DNA from: DAIOEK01 sp964648485 | GTDB taxonomy: Bacteria; Chloroflexota; Anaerolineae; Anaerolineales; Anaerolineaceae | DNA length: 64,000 nt | Assembly: GCA_964648485.1 (NCBI GenBank) | Contig: CAZYOF010000015.1 | Span: 25,295-89,294, forward strand | Direction: 5' to 3' | Shown: positions 51,680 through 61,443 of the stretch, piece after piece | Layout: every line of letters begins with the position of its first letter | How positions within the stretch are numbered: position 1 is the stretch's first letter | The notes under the pieces: generated by a model | Databases searched by the model: none | What the model saw: only the letters and a program-made list of their open reading frames with translations | What the model was told of the DNA's origin: nothing | Made by a program: the position numbers and the translations under genes

Positions 51680-54600
51680 CTAGTCGATTGTCATTGCGTA
51701 AGTGCCGGTTTTATAAATTGGTGCGGTGAAGAAAAAGTCTTCTTCATTCACCTGTTCAATCAGAGTATTTTCAACTTCTACCCATTCCCCTTTGCCTTCA
51801 TCTGCAAATGGATCCCAGCGGAAGAGCTTGAGTTGTTTCTCTGTTTGATCCTTGCTTATCGGGAAACGCACCGCTGCACCCACACCTGCTGGTAGATCGA
51901 TAAATATTTCTTCACCTTTCACCAGGCTAACGGTAACCCCGGATATAAAGCTGGCATCGGCAGGGAATTTTTCCATCAGTTCTTCGGGCAGTGTCTCAAA
52001 TGGTTCATCTTCGATACCGGCGGAGTACATGCAGAGCACATCATAAAATATCAGCTGTCTGCCATCAGGTAATTCCAAAAGATTTGCTACTTCACAGCTC
52101 AGAGGAACCAATCCACCGGTTACAGGGATGATTTGACCTGGATCCACCGGAACAATGATGATCGGATCATCATCTCCGGGGTCAACGGGAGGTGTTACTA
52201 CGCCAATGGTTTCCACCGTGGCGGTAACATCACCGGAATAATCATAACTGGTGGAGAAGGTCGAGATACCGGCATCTCCAGCGGTGAAAGTATCTCCGCT
52301 TAATGATCCGGGACCTGACACCTGGGTAATCGCAGGTGGAACAAACCAGGTCAATGCACCCCACATGGGCATTTGATTGACATTACCATACATATCAACA
52401 TAAAGGTCAGATACGTTGTTGGGCGCCTGATTGGTGATCTGATCAGGATCTGCAAATAAACCTAACTGCAGGTAGGATGGAATCAGCAAGGCTGTGGGGA
52501 TGGTTGGATTGCTTGTATCCATTGTGCTCGAACATCCGGGGCTAGCAGTGTTAGGTCCGGTGTTGCAACCCCACCAGTTATCAACTGCAATAAATGGTTG
52601 AGTGGAACGATTTAATAACCCGATTCCCGTGCTGAAATCAACCAGGCGGGATAATCTCAACTGGGCGTTGCCAACCCCGGTAGTATCTGCAGATGTATTT
52701 CCGATGATCACACCTATCGGAGCACTAAAGATATTCAGATTATTCAAGGTCAATACCGAGAGGGTAGCGGGGTAGGCAGCATACGCGCTGTCATTCCTGG
52801 CTTTCACCCAGATATTCGAACCTGACGCATATGAGGAGATCCATCCATTATTTGAGAACTCGGAATTATTGACAGAAATACTCGAATAATTTGCGCCTTT
52901 CAGGTTGATATCCAGTCCGTTTTGACCGTTATTTTGGGCAATCACCCGGTCGATCATAAGGTCATTGGCTTTTTCCAGGTAAAGCCCCTTATAGCTGTTG
53001 CCATTGAACTGCGAGCCGGAGATAAAGACATTGTTGAAGATGCGGCTGGCATCCGCACCATGGGAGTAAGAATACAAACCTACGCCATCGCTGGATCCCA
53101 TGACTCCGGTTGCATTATCGTTGAACTGGCTATCCAGAATGACCAGACTGGTCATATCGCCCTGGAAAAATGCCCCGTATCCATTCCCATTGAAAAGGCT
53201 ATTGCGGATTAACCAATTGGATGCCGAGGCACCGTCATCTAAATTTAGTCCTTTGTAAGTATCAGTGATAGATACACCATACATCGATAAACCATTTACG
53301 GTGTCACCTGCGTAAATTCCGCTACTGCCATTATTAGATGTACCTGTGGAGTTGCCGTCGATCTGATCTCCACTCAACAAAGTAGTGTATGCATCCCATA
53401 ATGCGATGGCTGCAGTGCGATTATCCAGTAAAACATTGTTGGTTGAGGTTGTGTTGGAAACATCATATAAGACAATTCCATACAGATTGTTCCGGACTGT
53501 ATTGCTGGAAATCTCGGTATTGGTCGCGTCATAGACGTAGATTCCATTATCACTGTTGGAGACCGTATTGCCATCAACGAGAACATCGCCACCGGGTTGG
53601 TAAACCAGAATTCCCGCAGAAGCATTATTCCAGGCATTGGAAGGATTGGTGAAATCAAATCCTGTCACTGTATTATTGGTTATGGTACCTGCAGCGCCGT
53701 AACTCACCTGGATACCATTCTGGGCAATATAATTAATCTCGCCCTTACCAGTCACAGTATTCCGATCTACATTTACGGTTAATCCATCCCCTGATAATGC
53801 CATTGCATTCTTCTGAAAATTGTTGATGGTATTGTTGGAAATATCCACTGTCCGTTCTACGCCATCTTTATTCACCACGTAAATACCAACGCCATGCTGG
53901 CTTCCGCTGGCAGGGTTGTCCTGGATATTGGTGATGGTCGTATTGCTGATCGAGCCGCTCGCATTGCAATAGCCTATACCCACCAGCCCGTAATTGGTAT
54001 TACCTACATTATTGCCATCAACAGTCAGGCTGTCGATTTGGACAACTGCACCATTACCTACATAGATGATAGGGCGGATATTACTACCACCCAGAGAAGT
54101 AAATTCCACGTCCACTGAGTTTATGCCAGATGGTGCTCGAATGATTGCGCCGGCTTCTCCCTGCAGGGTGAGGTCCTTGGTGATATCCACGGTTTCAATA
54201 AAGACACCCGCGCCAATATTTACAGTCTCACCAGGGTTGGCAAAATCTACAGCAGCCTGAACCGGCGTAGCTGTTTCCGTACAATACGTTCCAACGCCTC
54301 CATATGCGGCGCATCCGCCCACCGGCAGGAACCGGTAAGTTTCACCTCCGCGAACGATCCACGGATCCGGGAAAGTCAGAGCCGCTTCAACCGCAGCAGA
54401 TGCCATCGGCAGTGGATCGCCATATCCGTTGGATAACACCATTTCATTTTCTTCAAGGAAGTCAATTACTTCGGGAACGCTATCTGAAATGCCATCGGGA
54501 TCAGGTAACTGCTGATCTCCGCTGGTTTGATCTTCTGGTGTTGTTTCTGGAGAGGGAGTCCCTTCGCTTTCAGGAACCATGGTATCTGTGGTTTCGCCAG

Positions 54601-54832
54601 GCGAAGCTTCTGTGGGTACAGGTTCAGGTATATCTGTATCTTCAGGAACCTGTGTTACTTCAGAAGAAGTATCAATTTGCGGTTCAATCGTATTCTCAAC
54701 AACAGGCTGCCCCGTTCCATCTGGTACGGGATCATCTGCATATGCAGAAGAACCCGGGATCAACATTGTCAGAATGAGGATGACGCTGAACAACAATTGC
54801 CATGTCTGCTTTTTGCTGTGAAATATTTCCAT
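51680..54832 (-). CDS. Large secreted right-handed parallel beta-helix protein
   Basis: 1050 residues. Signal peptide about 1-32 ending AYA-DD. Pro/Thr/Glu/Ser-rich linker about 33-118. The central region (about 180-760) has many Asn-rich PbH1-type turns (NNTVTGF, SNSDNGIYVYDATN, GIVLYDVSN) as in NosD/pectate-lyase-like beta-helices. C-terminal segments (about 800-1050) look like beta-sandwich modules, ending KTGTYAMTID. No LPXTG, S-layer or membrane anchor is evident. A surface or exported carbohydrate- or adhesion-related role is plausible but not shown. A structured leader precedes it. Confidence 0.85.
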   Translation of the reverse strand: MEIFHSKKQTWQLLFSVILILTMLIPGSSAYADDPVPDGTGQPVVENTIEPQIDTSSEVTQVPEDTDIPEPVPTEASPGETTDTMVPESEGTPSPETTPEDQTSGDQQLPDPDGISDSVPEVIDFLEENEMVLSNGYGDPLPMASAAVEAALTFPDPWIVRGGETYRFLPVGGCAAYGGVGTYCTETATPVQAAVDFANPGETVNIGAGVFIETVDITKDLTLQGEAGAIIRAPSGINSVDVEFTSLGGSNIRPIIYVGNGAVVQIDSLTVDGNNVGNTNYGLVGIGYCNASGSISNTTITNIQDNPASGSQHGVGIYVVNKDGVERTVDISNNTINNFQKNAMALSGDGLTVNVDRNTVTGKGEINYIAQNGIQVSYGAAGTITNNTVTGFDFTNPSNAWNNASAGILVYQPGGDVLVDGNTVSNSDNGIYVYDATNTEISSNTVRNNLYGIVLYDVSNTTSTNNVLLDNRTAAIALWDAYTTLLSGDQIDGNSTGTSNNGSSGIYAGDTVNGLSMYGVSITDTYKGLNLDDGASASNWLIRNSLFNGNGYGAFFQGDMTSLVILDSQFNDNATGVMGSSDGVGLYSYSHGADASRIFNNVFISGSQFNGNSYKGLYLEKANDLMIDRVIAQNNGQNGLDINLKGANYSSISVNNSEFSNNGWISSYASGSNIWVKARNDSAYAAYPATLSVLTLNNLNIFSAPIGVIIGNTSADTTGVGNAQLRLSRLVDFSTGIGLLNRSTQPFIAVDNWWGCNTGPNTASPGCSSTMDTSNPTIPTALLIPSYLQLGLFADPDQITNQAPNNVSDLYVDMYGNVNQMPMWGALTWFVPPAITQVSGPGSLSGDTFTAGDAGISTFSTSYDYSGDVTATVETIGVVTPPVDPGDDDPIIIVPVDPGQIIPVTGGLVPLSCEVANLLELPDGRQLIFYDVLCMYSAGIEDEPFETLPEELMEKFPADASFISGVTVSLVKGEEIFIDLPAGVGAAVRFPISKDQTEKQLKLFRWDPFADEGKGEWVEVENTLIEQVNEEDFFFTAPIYKTGTYAMTID

Positions 54833-54885
54833 TGGTTATTCTCCTTTTTTATCCCACCCAGGAAATGAATGGCACATAACAAAAA

Positions 54886-54974
54886 CGAAACCGTCAAAAC
54901 TGACCGGTTTCGCTACTTGCTCCCTGATATTGTTGTCATTTTTATATGACGAAGCGACCATACTGCAATATCAG
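54886..54974 (-). promoter_or_regulatory. Structured leader with terminator before the beta-helix protein gene
   Basis: Read on the minus strand: CTGATATTG (54974-54966) pairs perfectly with CAATATCAG (54932-54924), enclosing a hairpin GTCAT/ATGAC (54950-54935). Downstream, CGAAACCGGTCA (54912-54901) pairs with TGACGGTTTCG (54896-54886), followed by TTTTTGTT: an intrinsic terminator 50 bases before the start codon. GGTCGCT (54959-54953) could pair with AGCGAAACC (54914-54906), which would break the terminator. No upstream minus-strand gene needs terminating here, so this looks like an attenuator. It does not match a riboswitch class that I can name. Confidence 0.6.
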
Positions 54975-55132
54975 ATCTACGCATTCGTGGATATTCTCTA
55001 ATCTGAATTATAAACTGAAAGCTAACTTAAAACTATTACAAAATTATTACCAAATTATTAACTTATCCACGGGTACATTAATGAAATTGCTTACCTTTCT
55101 CTGGTAAAATTCAGCCATCAGAAAGAGGCAAC

Positions 55133-56617
55133 GTGAGAAGAAAACAATCATTTTCAGCTTTGCGCTGGATTTCTCTGGTTTTTATTCTTGGCGCGTTTGT
55201 TTTAACCGCCCTACAACTAATCCGCTACAGCCGGGTGAGGTCAAACTTCCCCTCGGGAATGATCGTAGCGGGTATCCCCATTGGCGGGCTTGACCGCACT
55301 GAAGCGGCGAACCGTCTGTTGTTGGTTTATTCATCCCCGGTGGAACTTCGTTACAGCAATGCAGTCATCCAGATGAAACCGGTTGCAGCAGGATTTGAAC
55401 TGGACCTGGAAGGTATGCTTACCGCCGCAGATATGCAACGGGTCAGCCAGGCATTCTGGGTGGGTTTCTGGGATTTTATCTGGAACCGGGATTTACCCAC
55501 TTCAGAAGTTCCGCTTCGGGCAAACATCTCTGAAGAGCGGCTGCGTAACTTTCTCCAGAATGAAGTAGCCGCAAGGTATGACGAACCCCCCACCCCTGCA
55601 CTCCCCATCCCTGGATCAACTTCCTTTCAACCCGGCAAACCCGGCAGCATCTTGAATATTGACCGCGCGGTTCAATTGATTCAGGACGCGCTACAATCTC
55701 CATCCAAAAGAGTAGTCAACCTGACTTTCCAGAATACCCAGGCACCCCGCCCGGCATTGCAGAATTTACAGGTCTTGATCCAGCAGATTATCCAGACCAG
55801 CAAATTTGATGGAATCGTAGATATCTATATGGAAGACCTGCAAACAAATGATATCCTCCATTTTGCTGTTCAGAATACTGCCGTCCTTTCCGTTCAACCC
55901 GAAATTGCTTTTTCGGCAGAAAGTTCAATAAAAATCCCAATTATGGTCTCGGTTTTCCGGCGCACAGATGAACCGACGCCACAGGATATTATTGACGGCA
56001 TGATATTAATGATCCAGGAATCGGGCAACAACCCCGCGGATGTGATGATGGATAAGGTACTCAGCACCGGCATCGGTCCGCTGGAAGTTACCCAGGATAT
56101 GCAGGCGATTGGTCTCCAAAACACCTTTTTAGGCGCATATATGGCGCGTCCAGATTTCCTCGCAAGAATAGATACCCCTGCCAACAAACGAACGGATATC
56201 CGCACAGACCCCGATCCATTCAGCCAGACCACCCCATCAGACATGGGTATGCTCCTGCAGGATATCTATATGTGCGCAGATACAGGCGGCGGATCACTTG
56301 CTGCCGCATTTTCTGGGGCAGTATCACAGGCTGAATGTCAACAGATGATTTCTTACCTGGCTGGTAATAAAACGGTCGCAATCCTACTGGAAGCCGGGCT
56401 GCCTGAGGGAACACAAATTGCGCACAAACACGCCTACGCCACGGAAGGTGACGGGTTGATCCATACCATTGGCGATTCAGGTATTATCTATACGCAAGGC
56501 GGGAACTACATTGTTTCCATCTTCCTTTACCATCCCGTACAACTGGTATGGGATCCGGTCAATCAGATGGTGGCGCAGGTATCTGAAGCCATGTACAACT
56601 ATTTCAATACCAGGTGA
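55133..56617 (+). CDS. Membrane-anchored VanW-type/class A beta-lactamase-like protein
   Basis: 494 residues. An N-terminal membrane anchor (about 12-32) is followed by a peptidoglycan-binding-like module (GMIVAGIPIGGLDRTEAANRL, PG_binding_4 type) to about 200. The C-terminal serine-hydrolase fold has a possible Ser-x-x-Lys in FSAESSIKIPI, SGNN in place of SDN, and AHKHAY in place of KTG. Relatives in this phylum are annotated as serine hydrolases of class A beta-lactamase type; beta-lactam hydrolysis is not implied. Start is GTG at 55133 with AAGAGG upstream. Probably acts on the cell wall. Confidence 0.82.
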   Translation: MRRKQSFSALRWISLVFILGAFVLTALQLIRYSRVRSNFPSGMIVAGIPIGGLDRTEAANRLLLVYSSPVELRYSNAVIQMKPVAAGFELDLEGMLTAADMQRVSQAFWVGFWDFIWNRDLPTSEVPLRANISEERLRNFLQNEVAARYDEPPTPALPIPGSTSFQPGKPGSILNIDRAVQLIQDALQSPSKRVVNLTFQNTQAPRPALQNLQVLIQQIIQTSKFDGIVDIYMEDLQTNDILHFAVQNTAVLSVQPEIAFSAESSIKIPIMVSVFRRTDEPTPQDIIDGMILMIQESGNNPADVMMDKVLSTGIGPLEVTQDMQAIGLQNTFLGAYMARPDFLARIDTPANKRTDIRTDPDPFSQTTPSDMGMLLQDIYMCADTGGGSLAAAFSGAVSQAECQQMISYLAGNKTVAILLEAGLPEGTQIAHKHAYATEGDGLIHTIGDSGIIYTQGGNYIVSIFLYHPVQLVWDPVNQMVAQVSEAMYNYFNTR

Positions 56618-56636
56618 TACAAATACCAGATAACGA

Positions 56637-56669
56637 AATTCCCGGATCCAATGGATCCGGGAATTTTTT
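56637..56669 (+). terminator. Intrinsic terminator after the beta-lactamase-like gene
   Basis: AATTCCCGGATCC / GGATCCGGGAATT, perfect 13-bp stem with a 3-base loop and TTTTTT. It reaches the end of the convergent HAD-HD gene. Confidence 0.92.
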
Positions 56670-57730
56670 CATTCCAGATCAACAAATTCGGTACTCCGCT
56701 GCAACCATGCGTAAAAGTCTTGCTGATTGATCATCAGCACCTGCAACACCTCTTCTTCCAATTTTACGGCTAATGGTTCTGCCCGATCCATCAATCCACG
56801 CGAATCTGGGTATCGTTCACGAAAATGGTCGAAGCGCGCAGGCATACCTACAAACCTGTCTTTTTCAACATATTTATCTGCCAGATATACGATTTTTTGT
56901 TCCCAGGTGGATGGAATTCGATCTGGATCCATGACCGTAAAGACCTGATGCCTGTGGATTATTTCTGCAACAACAGGGAAATTCCATTCCTCCAGAATTT
57001 TCGCTCCCTTCTCACCATGCTGCAATCCGGATTCCCGCCAAACCCGCTTATCCACATCGTGAAGCAAGCCAGCTCGCAATGCCAGGACGGGAGAGATACA
57101 AACCCCATGATCTACGAGCGCCTGCGAAATGAGATAAGCGACCGCTGCTACTTTGCGGGTATGCCTCCTCAATCCTTCAGATTGGGGATATTCGGAAAAA
57201 ATAGCTTGTACCTGTTGATGGGAAGGACAAATACCCGAATTTATCCGTTCCAGAGCTGTTTTCCACTCGTTTAAATGGGTTATCTCATCATCCATTATGG
57301 GAAGTTTTCGAAACGGTTCAGGTCGCCTGCGGAACCAGATGGTGCGTAACCCCACCCTTGCCGGAACGATTGCATCAGCTTGCAGATCATCCCCCGTCAT
57401 AAGGACTTCGTGAGGCTGAATGGATAAGGTATGAAGGATGGTCTGATAGAAAACCGGATCATTCTTGGTTGTACCCAGATCTCGGGCGGTGAAGATGAAA
57501 TTGAAATATTGGTCGAGATTCACGCGCTGGAGTGCTTTCCTTACAGCAGTCTCATTAGATTCTCCGGCATTGGTAGCCAGAACAATAGAATACTGCCCGT
57601 TTAACAAATCCAGAATTTCATGTATTCCGGTAGTAGCCTGAACTTGCTTCCAGGTATGCATCGGACCGGGAAAACCAGCCAGGTTTTCCATCACTGTGTC
57701 CCCCCAGTCAAACATCACGATTTTGATCAT
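56669..57730 (-). CDS. HAD-type phosphatase fused to an HD-domain hydrolase
   Basis: 353 residues. The N-terminal HAD domain (about 1-150) has motif I MFDWGDTV, motif II VLATNAGES, motif III Lys in TKNDP and motif IV VLMTGDDLQAD. The C-terminal HD domain (about 185-300) has LRAGLLHDVDKR, HGEKGAKIL and EIIHRHQ. Both hydrolase domains keep their metal-binding residues. Such fusions may act on nucleotides or sugar phosphates in sequence; the substrate is unknown. Convergent with the upstream gene and divergent from the glucosidase gene. Confidence 0.85.
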   Translation of the reverse strand: MIKIVMFDWGDTVMENLAGFPGPMHTWKQVQATTGIHEILDLLNGQYSIVLATNAGESNETAVRKALQRVNLDQYFNFIFTARDLGTTKNDPVFYQTILHTLSIQPHEVLMTGDDLQADAIVPARVGLRTIWFRRRPEPFRKLPIMDDEITHLNEWKTALERINSGICPSHQQVQAIFSEYPQSEGLRRHTRKVAAVAYLISQALVDHGVCISPVLALRAGLLHDVDKRVWRESGLQHGEKGAKILEEWNFPVVAEIIHRHQVFTVMDPDRIPSTWEQKIVYLADKYVEKDRFVGMPARFDHFRERYPDSRGLMDRAEPLAVKLEEEVLQVLMINQQDFYAWLQRSTEFVDLE

Positions 57731-57803
57731 ATTTACCTGCGCTTGGAGATTTTCGCAATTATAATTGCATAACTATCTTAATTCCATCAATCGAGAGCAG
57801 GTT

Positions 57804-59153
57804 ATGGCATTCATAGAATTTCCAAAAGGTTTTGTGTGGGGCACAGCAACATCAGCATATCAAATCGAAGGCGCCTGGCAGGAAGACGGAAAATCAGAAA
57901 ACATCTGGGATCATTTCTCTCATAAGCCCGGCAGGGTGAAAAACAACGACACGGGGGATGTGGCTTGCGATCATTACCATCGTTGGGAACAAGATCTCAA
58001 CCTGATGCGCGACCTGGGTGTTTCCGGTTACCGTTTCTCCCTCTCCTGGTCCAGAATTGTGCCTGATGGAACCGGGAAAGTCAACCAGAAAGGGTTGGAC
58101 TTTTACAGCAGATTGGTGGATAAACTGCTTTCAAATGGCATCCAGCCAAATATCACCCTTTACCACTGGGACCTCCCGCAGGTACTGCAGGATAAAGGCG
58201 GCTGGGTAATACGAGATTCTGTCCAGTGGTTCAGAGATTACGCAGAGGTTGTGCTTAAGCAACTGGGTGATCGTGTTCCCATGTGGTCCACCATCAATGA
58301 ACCCTGGGTGGTTGCGTTTCATGGCTATTACACGGGGGTGATGGCTCCAGGACGGCAGGATTTTTCACAGGCGATGCAGGTTACCCATCATTTGCTCACA
58401 GCGCACGCCCAGGCTGTTCAGACCTTCCGCACACTTGCCTGCCCGGGAAAAATCGGGCTGGTGTTCAATGTGACCCATACCATCCCCGCATCCGACCAGG
58501 AAAAAGATATTCAGGCAGCCAAACGCAAGTGGGACTGTGTGAACGGTTTGTTCATGGAACCGCTTTCCTGTGGTACTTACCCCGCAGAACTGATCGAATG
58601 GATCGGTGATTCTGCACCGAAAGTGGAAGCTGGCGATCTGGAAATTATCAAAGGCTGTTATGACTACTGGGGAATAAATTATTACGCCTCAGAAATCGCA
58701 TCCTACCATCAAAACGGTGGTATTTTGAAGGTCAATTCAGCGCCTATCAGTTCCTCTCCTATGGCAAAAACCGCGATGGGTTGGGGAATTTATCCGGATG
58801 GATTCGTGGCTTTATTAAACTCAGTCAAAGAAAAATACAACAACCCTGAGGTTTACATCACCGAGAATGGCACAGCCATGCCTGATGTGATAGGAGCGGA
58901 TGGGCAAATCCACGATCGCGACCGTATCATCTACCTCCGTGAACACCTGCTCGCGTTGAAACAGGCAATGGATTCAGGCTGCAGGGTGAAAGGCTATTAC
59001 CTCTGGAGCCTGCTGGATAATTTTGAGTGGGCTGAAGGCTTTGAACCGCGGTTTGGGATTGTCCATGTCGATTTCAATACCCTCATGCGGACCCCCAAAG
59101 ACAGCTTCAGGTGGTATGCAGAAGTGATTAGAGCAAATGGATTGTGGGAATGA
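57804..59153 (+). CDS. bglB: Beta-glucosidase, glycoside hydrolase family 1
   Basis: 449 residues. The N-terminal FPKGFVWGTATSAYQIEG is the GH1 signature. The acid/base Glu is in TINEPWVVAFHGY and the nucleophile in VYITENGTA. The C-terminal YLWSLLDNFEWAEGFEPRFG completes the aglycone site. Cytoplasmic, no signal peptide. Start 57804 has AGCAGG upstream; the longer frame to 57765 lacks a site and overlaps a TATAAT (57760-57765) that may be the -10. Likely hydrolyses cellobiose or other beta-glucosides taken up by the cell. Confidence 0.95.
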   Translation: MAFIEFPKGFVWGTATSAYQIEGAWQEDGKSENIWDHFSHKPGRVKNNDTGDVACDHYHRWEQDLNLMRDLGVSGYRFSLSWSRIVPDGTGKVNQKGLDFYSRLVDKLLSNGIQPNITLYHWDLPQVLQDKGGWVIRDSVQWFRDYAEVVLKQLGDRVPMWSTINEPWVVAFHGYYTGVMAPGRQDFSQAMQVTHHLLTAHAQAVQTFRTLACPGKIGLVFNVTHTIPASDQEKDIQAAKRKWDCVNGLFMEPLSCGTYPAELIEWIGDSAPKVEAGDLEIIKGCYDYWGINYYASEIASYHQNGGILKVNSAPISSSPMAKTAMGWGIYPDGFVALLNSVKEKYNNPEVYITENGTAMPDVIGADGQIHDRDRIIYLREHLLALKQAMDSGCRVKGYYLWSLLDNFEWAEGFEPRFGIVHVDFNTLMRTPKDSFRWYAEVIRANGLWE

Positions 59154-59182
59154 CATAAAATCAAATAGTTCAATCACATCAA

Positions 59183-61108
59183 ATGGAACTATTAACCATT
59201 CTCTTGCAAATATTTGTTGTTAACCAAATTTTCATTTATCTACTAAATAGATGGAAATATGGCACCTCGGAAATTCCTTCGTTCCGATTCATTCTCATTT
59301 CCTCTTTTGTGATTCACGGTTCAATAGTATTTTTTTTAACCGAGGGGCTCAGTTATATTAACCAACTCTCTCAAAAAGGTGTTTGGCTGAGCTGGATAAG
59401 TGTAAGTCTGATCTTATTCTTCATCAACTTATTTTCAAAGAATTTTTCCAAATCAAATATCTTTTACCTGCAATTTTTAATTAAAAAGCAATTGAGTGAT
59501 TTTTCCAATTTTACAAATCCAATAATAAAGTTTCTCATAATTACTTTACTCATACAATTCCTAATTTTAGGTCTTCAAGCTTTCATGTACCCTCCCATAT
59601 CTGGCGATGGTCTAACATATCACATTCCACGGGTTATGCATTGGATTCAAAATCGATCTGTAGATATATATCCAACCAATATTGATCGCCAAGTTCAAAT
59701 GCCGCCTTTTGGAGAATACAATCTACTACATTTATTTATATTATCAGACTCAGATATTTTTGCAAATTTGGTCCAATGGTTATCTTATTTTGGATGTGTA
59801 ATCGGAATATCACTTATCATTAAAAATCTTGATGGAAGTGTAGAGCAACAAGTTACTGGCGCGATTATTTGTGCATCAATTCCAATGGCAATATTGCAAT
59901 CTACATCAACCCAAAATGACTTGATTGTAAGCTACTGGATTATATGTTTTGTGATCTATTTTGTTCAAATCATTCGAAATCCATTGAAGATAATTTGGCC
60001 TATCTTTTGTGGAATATCTTTGGGTTTGGCATTATTATCTAAAGCGACAGCATATATTTTCGTCGCACCATTTTGTTTCATTCTCGTTTTTGTTTTACTT
60101 CGTAATGGTAAAAAGACCATTTTAAATGGATTCCTAATCATCATTATTGCGCTTTTATTTAATATTCTACATTACTCACGCATGTATACAATTTATAAAT
60201 CTGCACTTGGCCCAAACGAATATTATTCAAATAGTGAGATATCAATAGCATCATTCTCATCTAATTTAATTCGTAATACCGCTTTAAATTTTGCTTTTCC
60301 GTGGATTGAACCTAATTATTTGAATCCAATAAATCTAGGTCTAAAAAATCTGCATCGATTTACTGGATTTGGTGAAATTGATAAAAGAAACACTATGGGA
60401 GAATTATCACCTTTTCGGTTGATGGATATTAAGAGCGTTTTCTTTGAAGATACAGCTGGTAATCCAATTCATTTGATATTGGGACTAATATTTATTCCAA
60501 TAATTTTTATAACAAATAAGAATATCCGAGTCATATTATATTTTACAATATCAATTATTCTCGGAACAGTTTTCTTTTCAGGTTACCTTAGGTATCAAAG
60601 CTGGGGAGTAAGGTTACAACTACCATTATTTGTACTGTCCTCTGCGATCATTGCAATATCCTTAAAATCGCAAATTAGAAAAACAATCTCTCTTGTTTTA
60701 GTATCTCTTGCATTTCTTTGGATATGTTTTAATTCCAACCATGATCCCAAATATATCATTCCAAATCTGAACCAACAGGTAAGATATTCATACTTTCCGG
60801 AGTATTATTCTGAAAACATCTCAGCGATTACCCAAACCTTATCAAATAGCAATTGTAAGGAGTTAGGTTTGGATTACGGCGGAGAATTGGAGGAATATCG
60901 AATTTGGGCATGGTTAAAGGCAGAGAAGTGGAAAGGAAGAATCGAGCATATAGGCGTTAGAAACGAAACAAAGAAGCTTGTTGATAAAAGTTATTCACCT
61001 TGTGCAGTCATAACTGACGATGGAAAGAGATTTACAAAATACGAAAAATTCATAAAATTTGAAGGTACACCATTTACACTATTCATACTGCCTGCATACT
61101 TAGATTAG
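59183..61108 (+). CDS. GT-C type membrane glycosyltransferase (GT39/RgtA-like)
   Basis: 641 residues with about 12 membrane helices, AT-rich. The first large external loop has SGDGLTYHIPRVMHWIQNRSVDIYPTN, whose Asp in GDG matches the catalytic loop of GT-C enzymes, then RQVQMPPFGEYNLLHL. The soluble C-terminal part (about 545-641) is short. Such enzymes transfer a sugar from a polyprenyl-phosphate donor to surface glycans or proteins. It ends 46 bases before tRNA-Arg, and its composition differs from the upstream glucosidase gene, which suggests acquisition. Confidence 0.8.
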   Translation: MELLTILLQIFVVNQIFIYLLNRWKYGTSEIPSFRFILISSFVIHGSIVFFLTEGLSYINQLSQKGVWLSWISVSLILFFINLFSKNFSKSNIFYLQFLIKKQLSDFSNFTNPIIKFLIITLLIQFLILGLQAFMYPPISGDGLTYHIPRVMHWIQNRSVDIYPTNIDRQVQMPPFGEYNLLHLFILSDSDIFANLVQWLSYFGCVIGISLIIKNLDGSVEQQVTGAIICASIPMAILQSTSTQNDLIVSYWIICFVIYFVQIIRNPLKIIWPIFCGISLGLALLSKATAYIFVAPFCFILVFVLLRNGKKTILNGFLIIIIALLFNILHYSRMYTIYKSALGPNEYYSNSEISIASFSSNLIRNTALNFAFPWIEPNYLNPINLGLKNLHRFTGFGEIDKRNTMGELSPFRLMDIKSVFFEDTAGNPIHLILGLIFIPIIFITNKNIRVILYFTISIILGTVFFSGYLRYQSWGVRLQLPLFVLSSAIIAISLKSQIRKTISLVLVSLAFLWICFNSNHDPKYIIPNLNQQVRYSYFPEYYSENISAITQTLSNSNCKELGLDYGGELEEYRIWAWLKAEKWKGRIEHIGVRNETKKLVDKSYSPCAVITDDGKRFTKYEKFIKFEGTPFTLFILPAYLD

Positions 61109-61153
61109 GTTTTCTTAGAGATTTCAATAAAGCTTGGTATAATCTAACCGTTC

Positions 61154-61227
61154 GCCCCCGTAGCTCAATTGGATAGAGTACCGGACTTCGAATCCGTTGG
61201 TTGTGAGTTCGAGCCTCACCGGGGGCG
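61154..61227 (+). tRNA. tRNA-Arg (anticodon TCG)
   Basis: Acceptor GCCCCCG/CGGGGGC, D-arm GCTC..GAGT, anticodon stem CCGGA/TCCGT with loop CTTCGAA (anticodon TCG, reading CGA), T-arm GTGAG-TTCGAGC-CTCAC, discriminator G. CCA is not encoded. Its 3' end is copied three times in the array that follows. Confidence 0.95.
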
Positions 61228-61443
61228 CTCACCATTTATTTAGACATCTTGCTTGTGAGCCCCCTTCCGGGGATGGTATTCGAGCCTCACCGGGGGCGCT
61301 CAGCTATTAATAAGACATCTTGCTTGTGAGTCCCCTTCCGGGGATGGTATTCGAGCCTCACCGGGGGCGCTCAGCTATTAATAAGACATCTTGCTTGTGA
61401 GCCCCCTTCCGGGGATGGTATTCGAGCCTCTCCGGGGGCGCTC
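61208..61443 (+). repeat. 71-bp tandem array derived from the tRNA-Arg 3' end
   Basis: The segment TTCGAGCCTCACCGGGGGCG from the T-loop and acceptor of the tRNA starts at 61208, 61279, 61350 and 61421, exactly 71 bases apart. Between copies lie CTATTAATAAGACATCTTGC and a CCCCTTCCGGGG hairpin. Units are nearly identical; the first differs slightly after the tRNA and the last has CTCTCC for CTCACC. The final unit ends within the stop codon region of the next, leftward gene. Confidence 0.95.

Noticed and set aside
61208..61443. CRISPR array
   Set aside because: The whole 71-base unit repeats, with no unique spacers, and it matches the tRNA 3' end.
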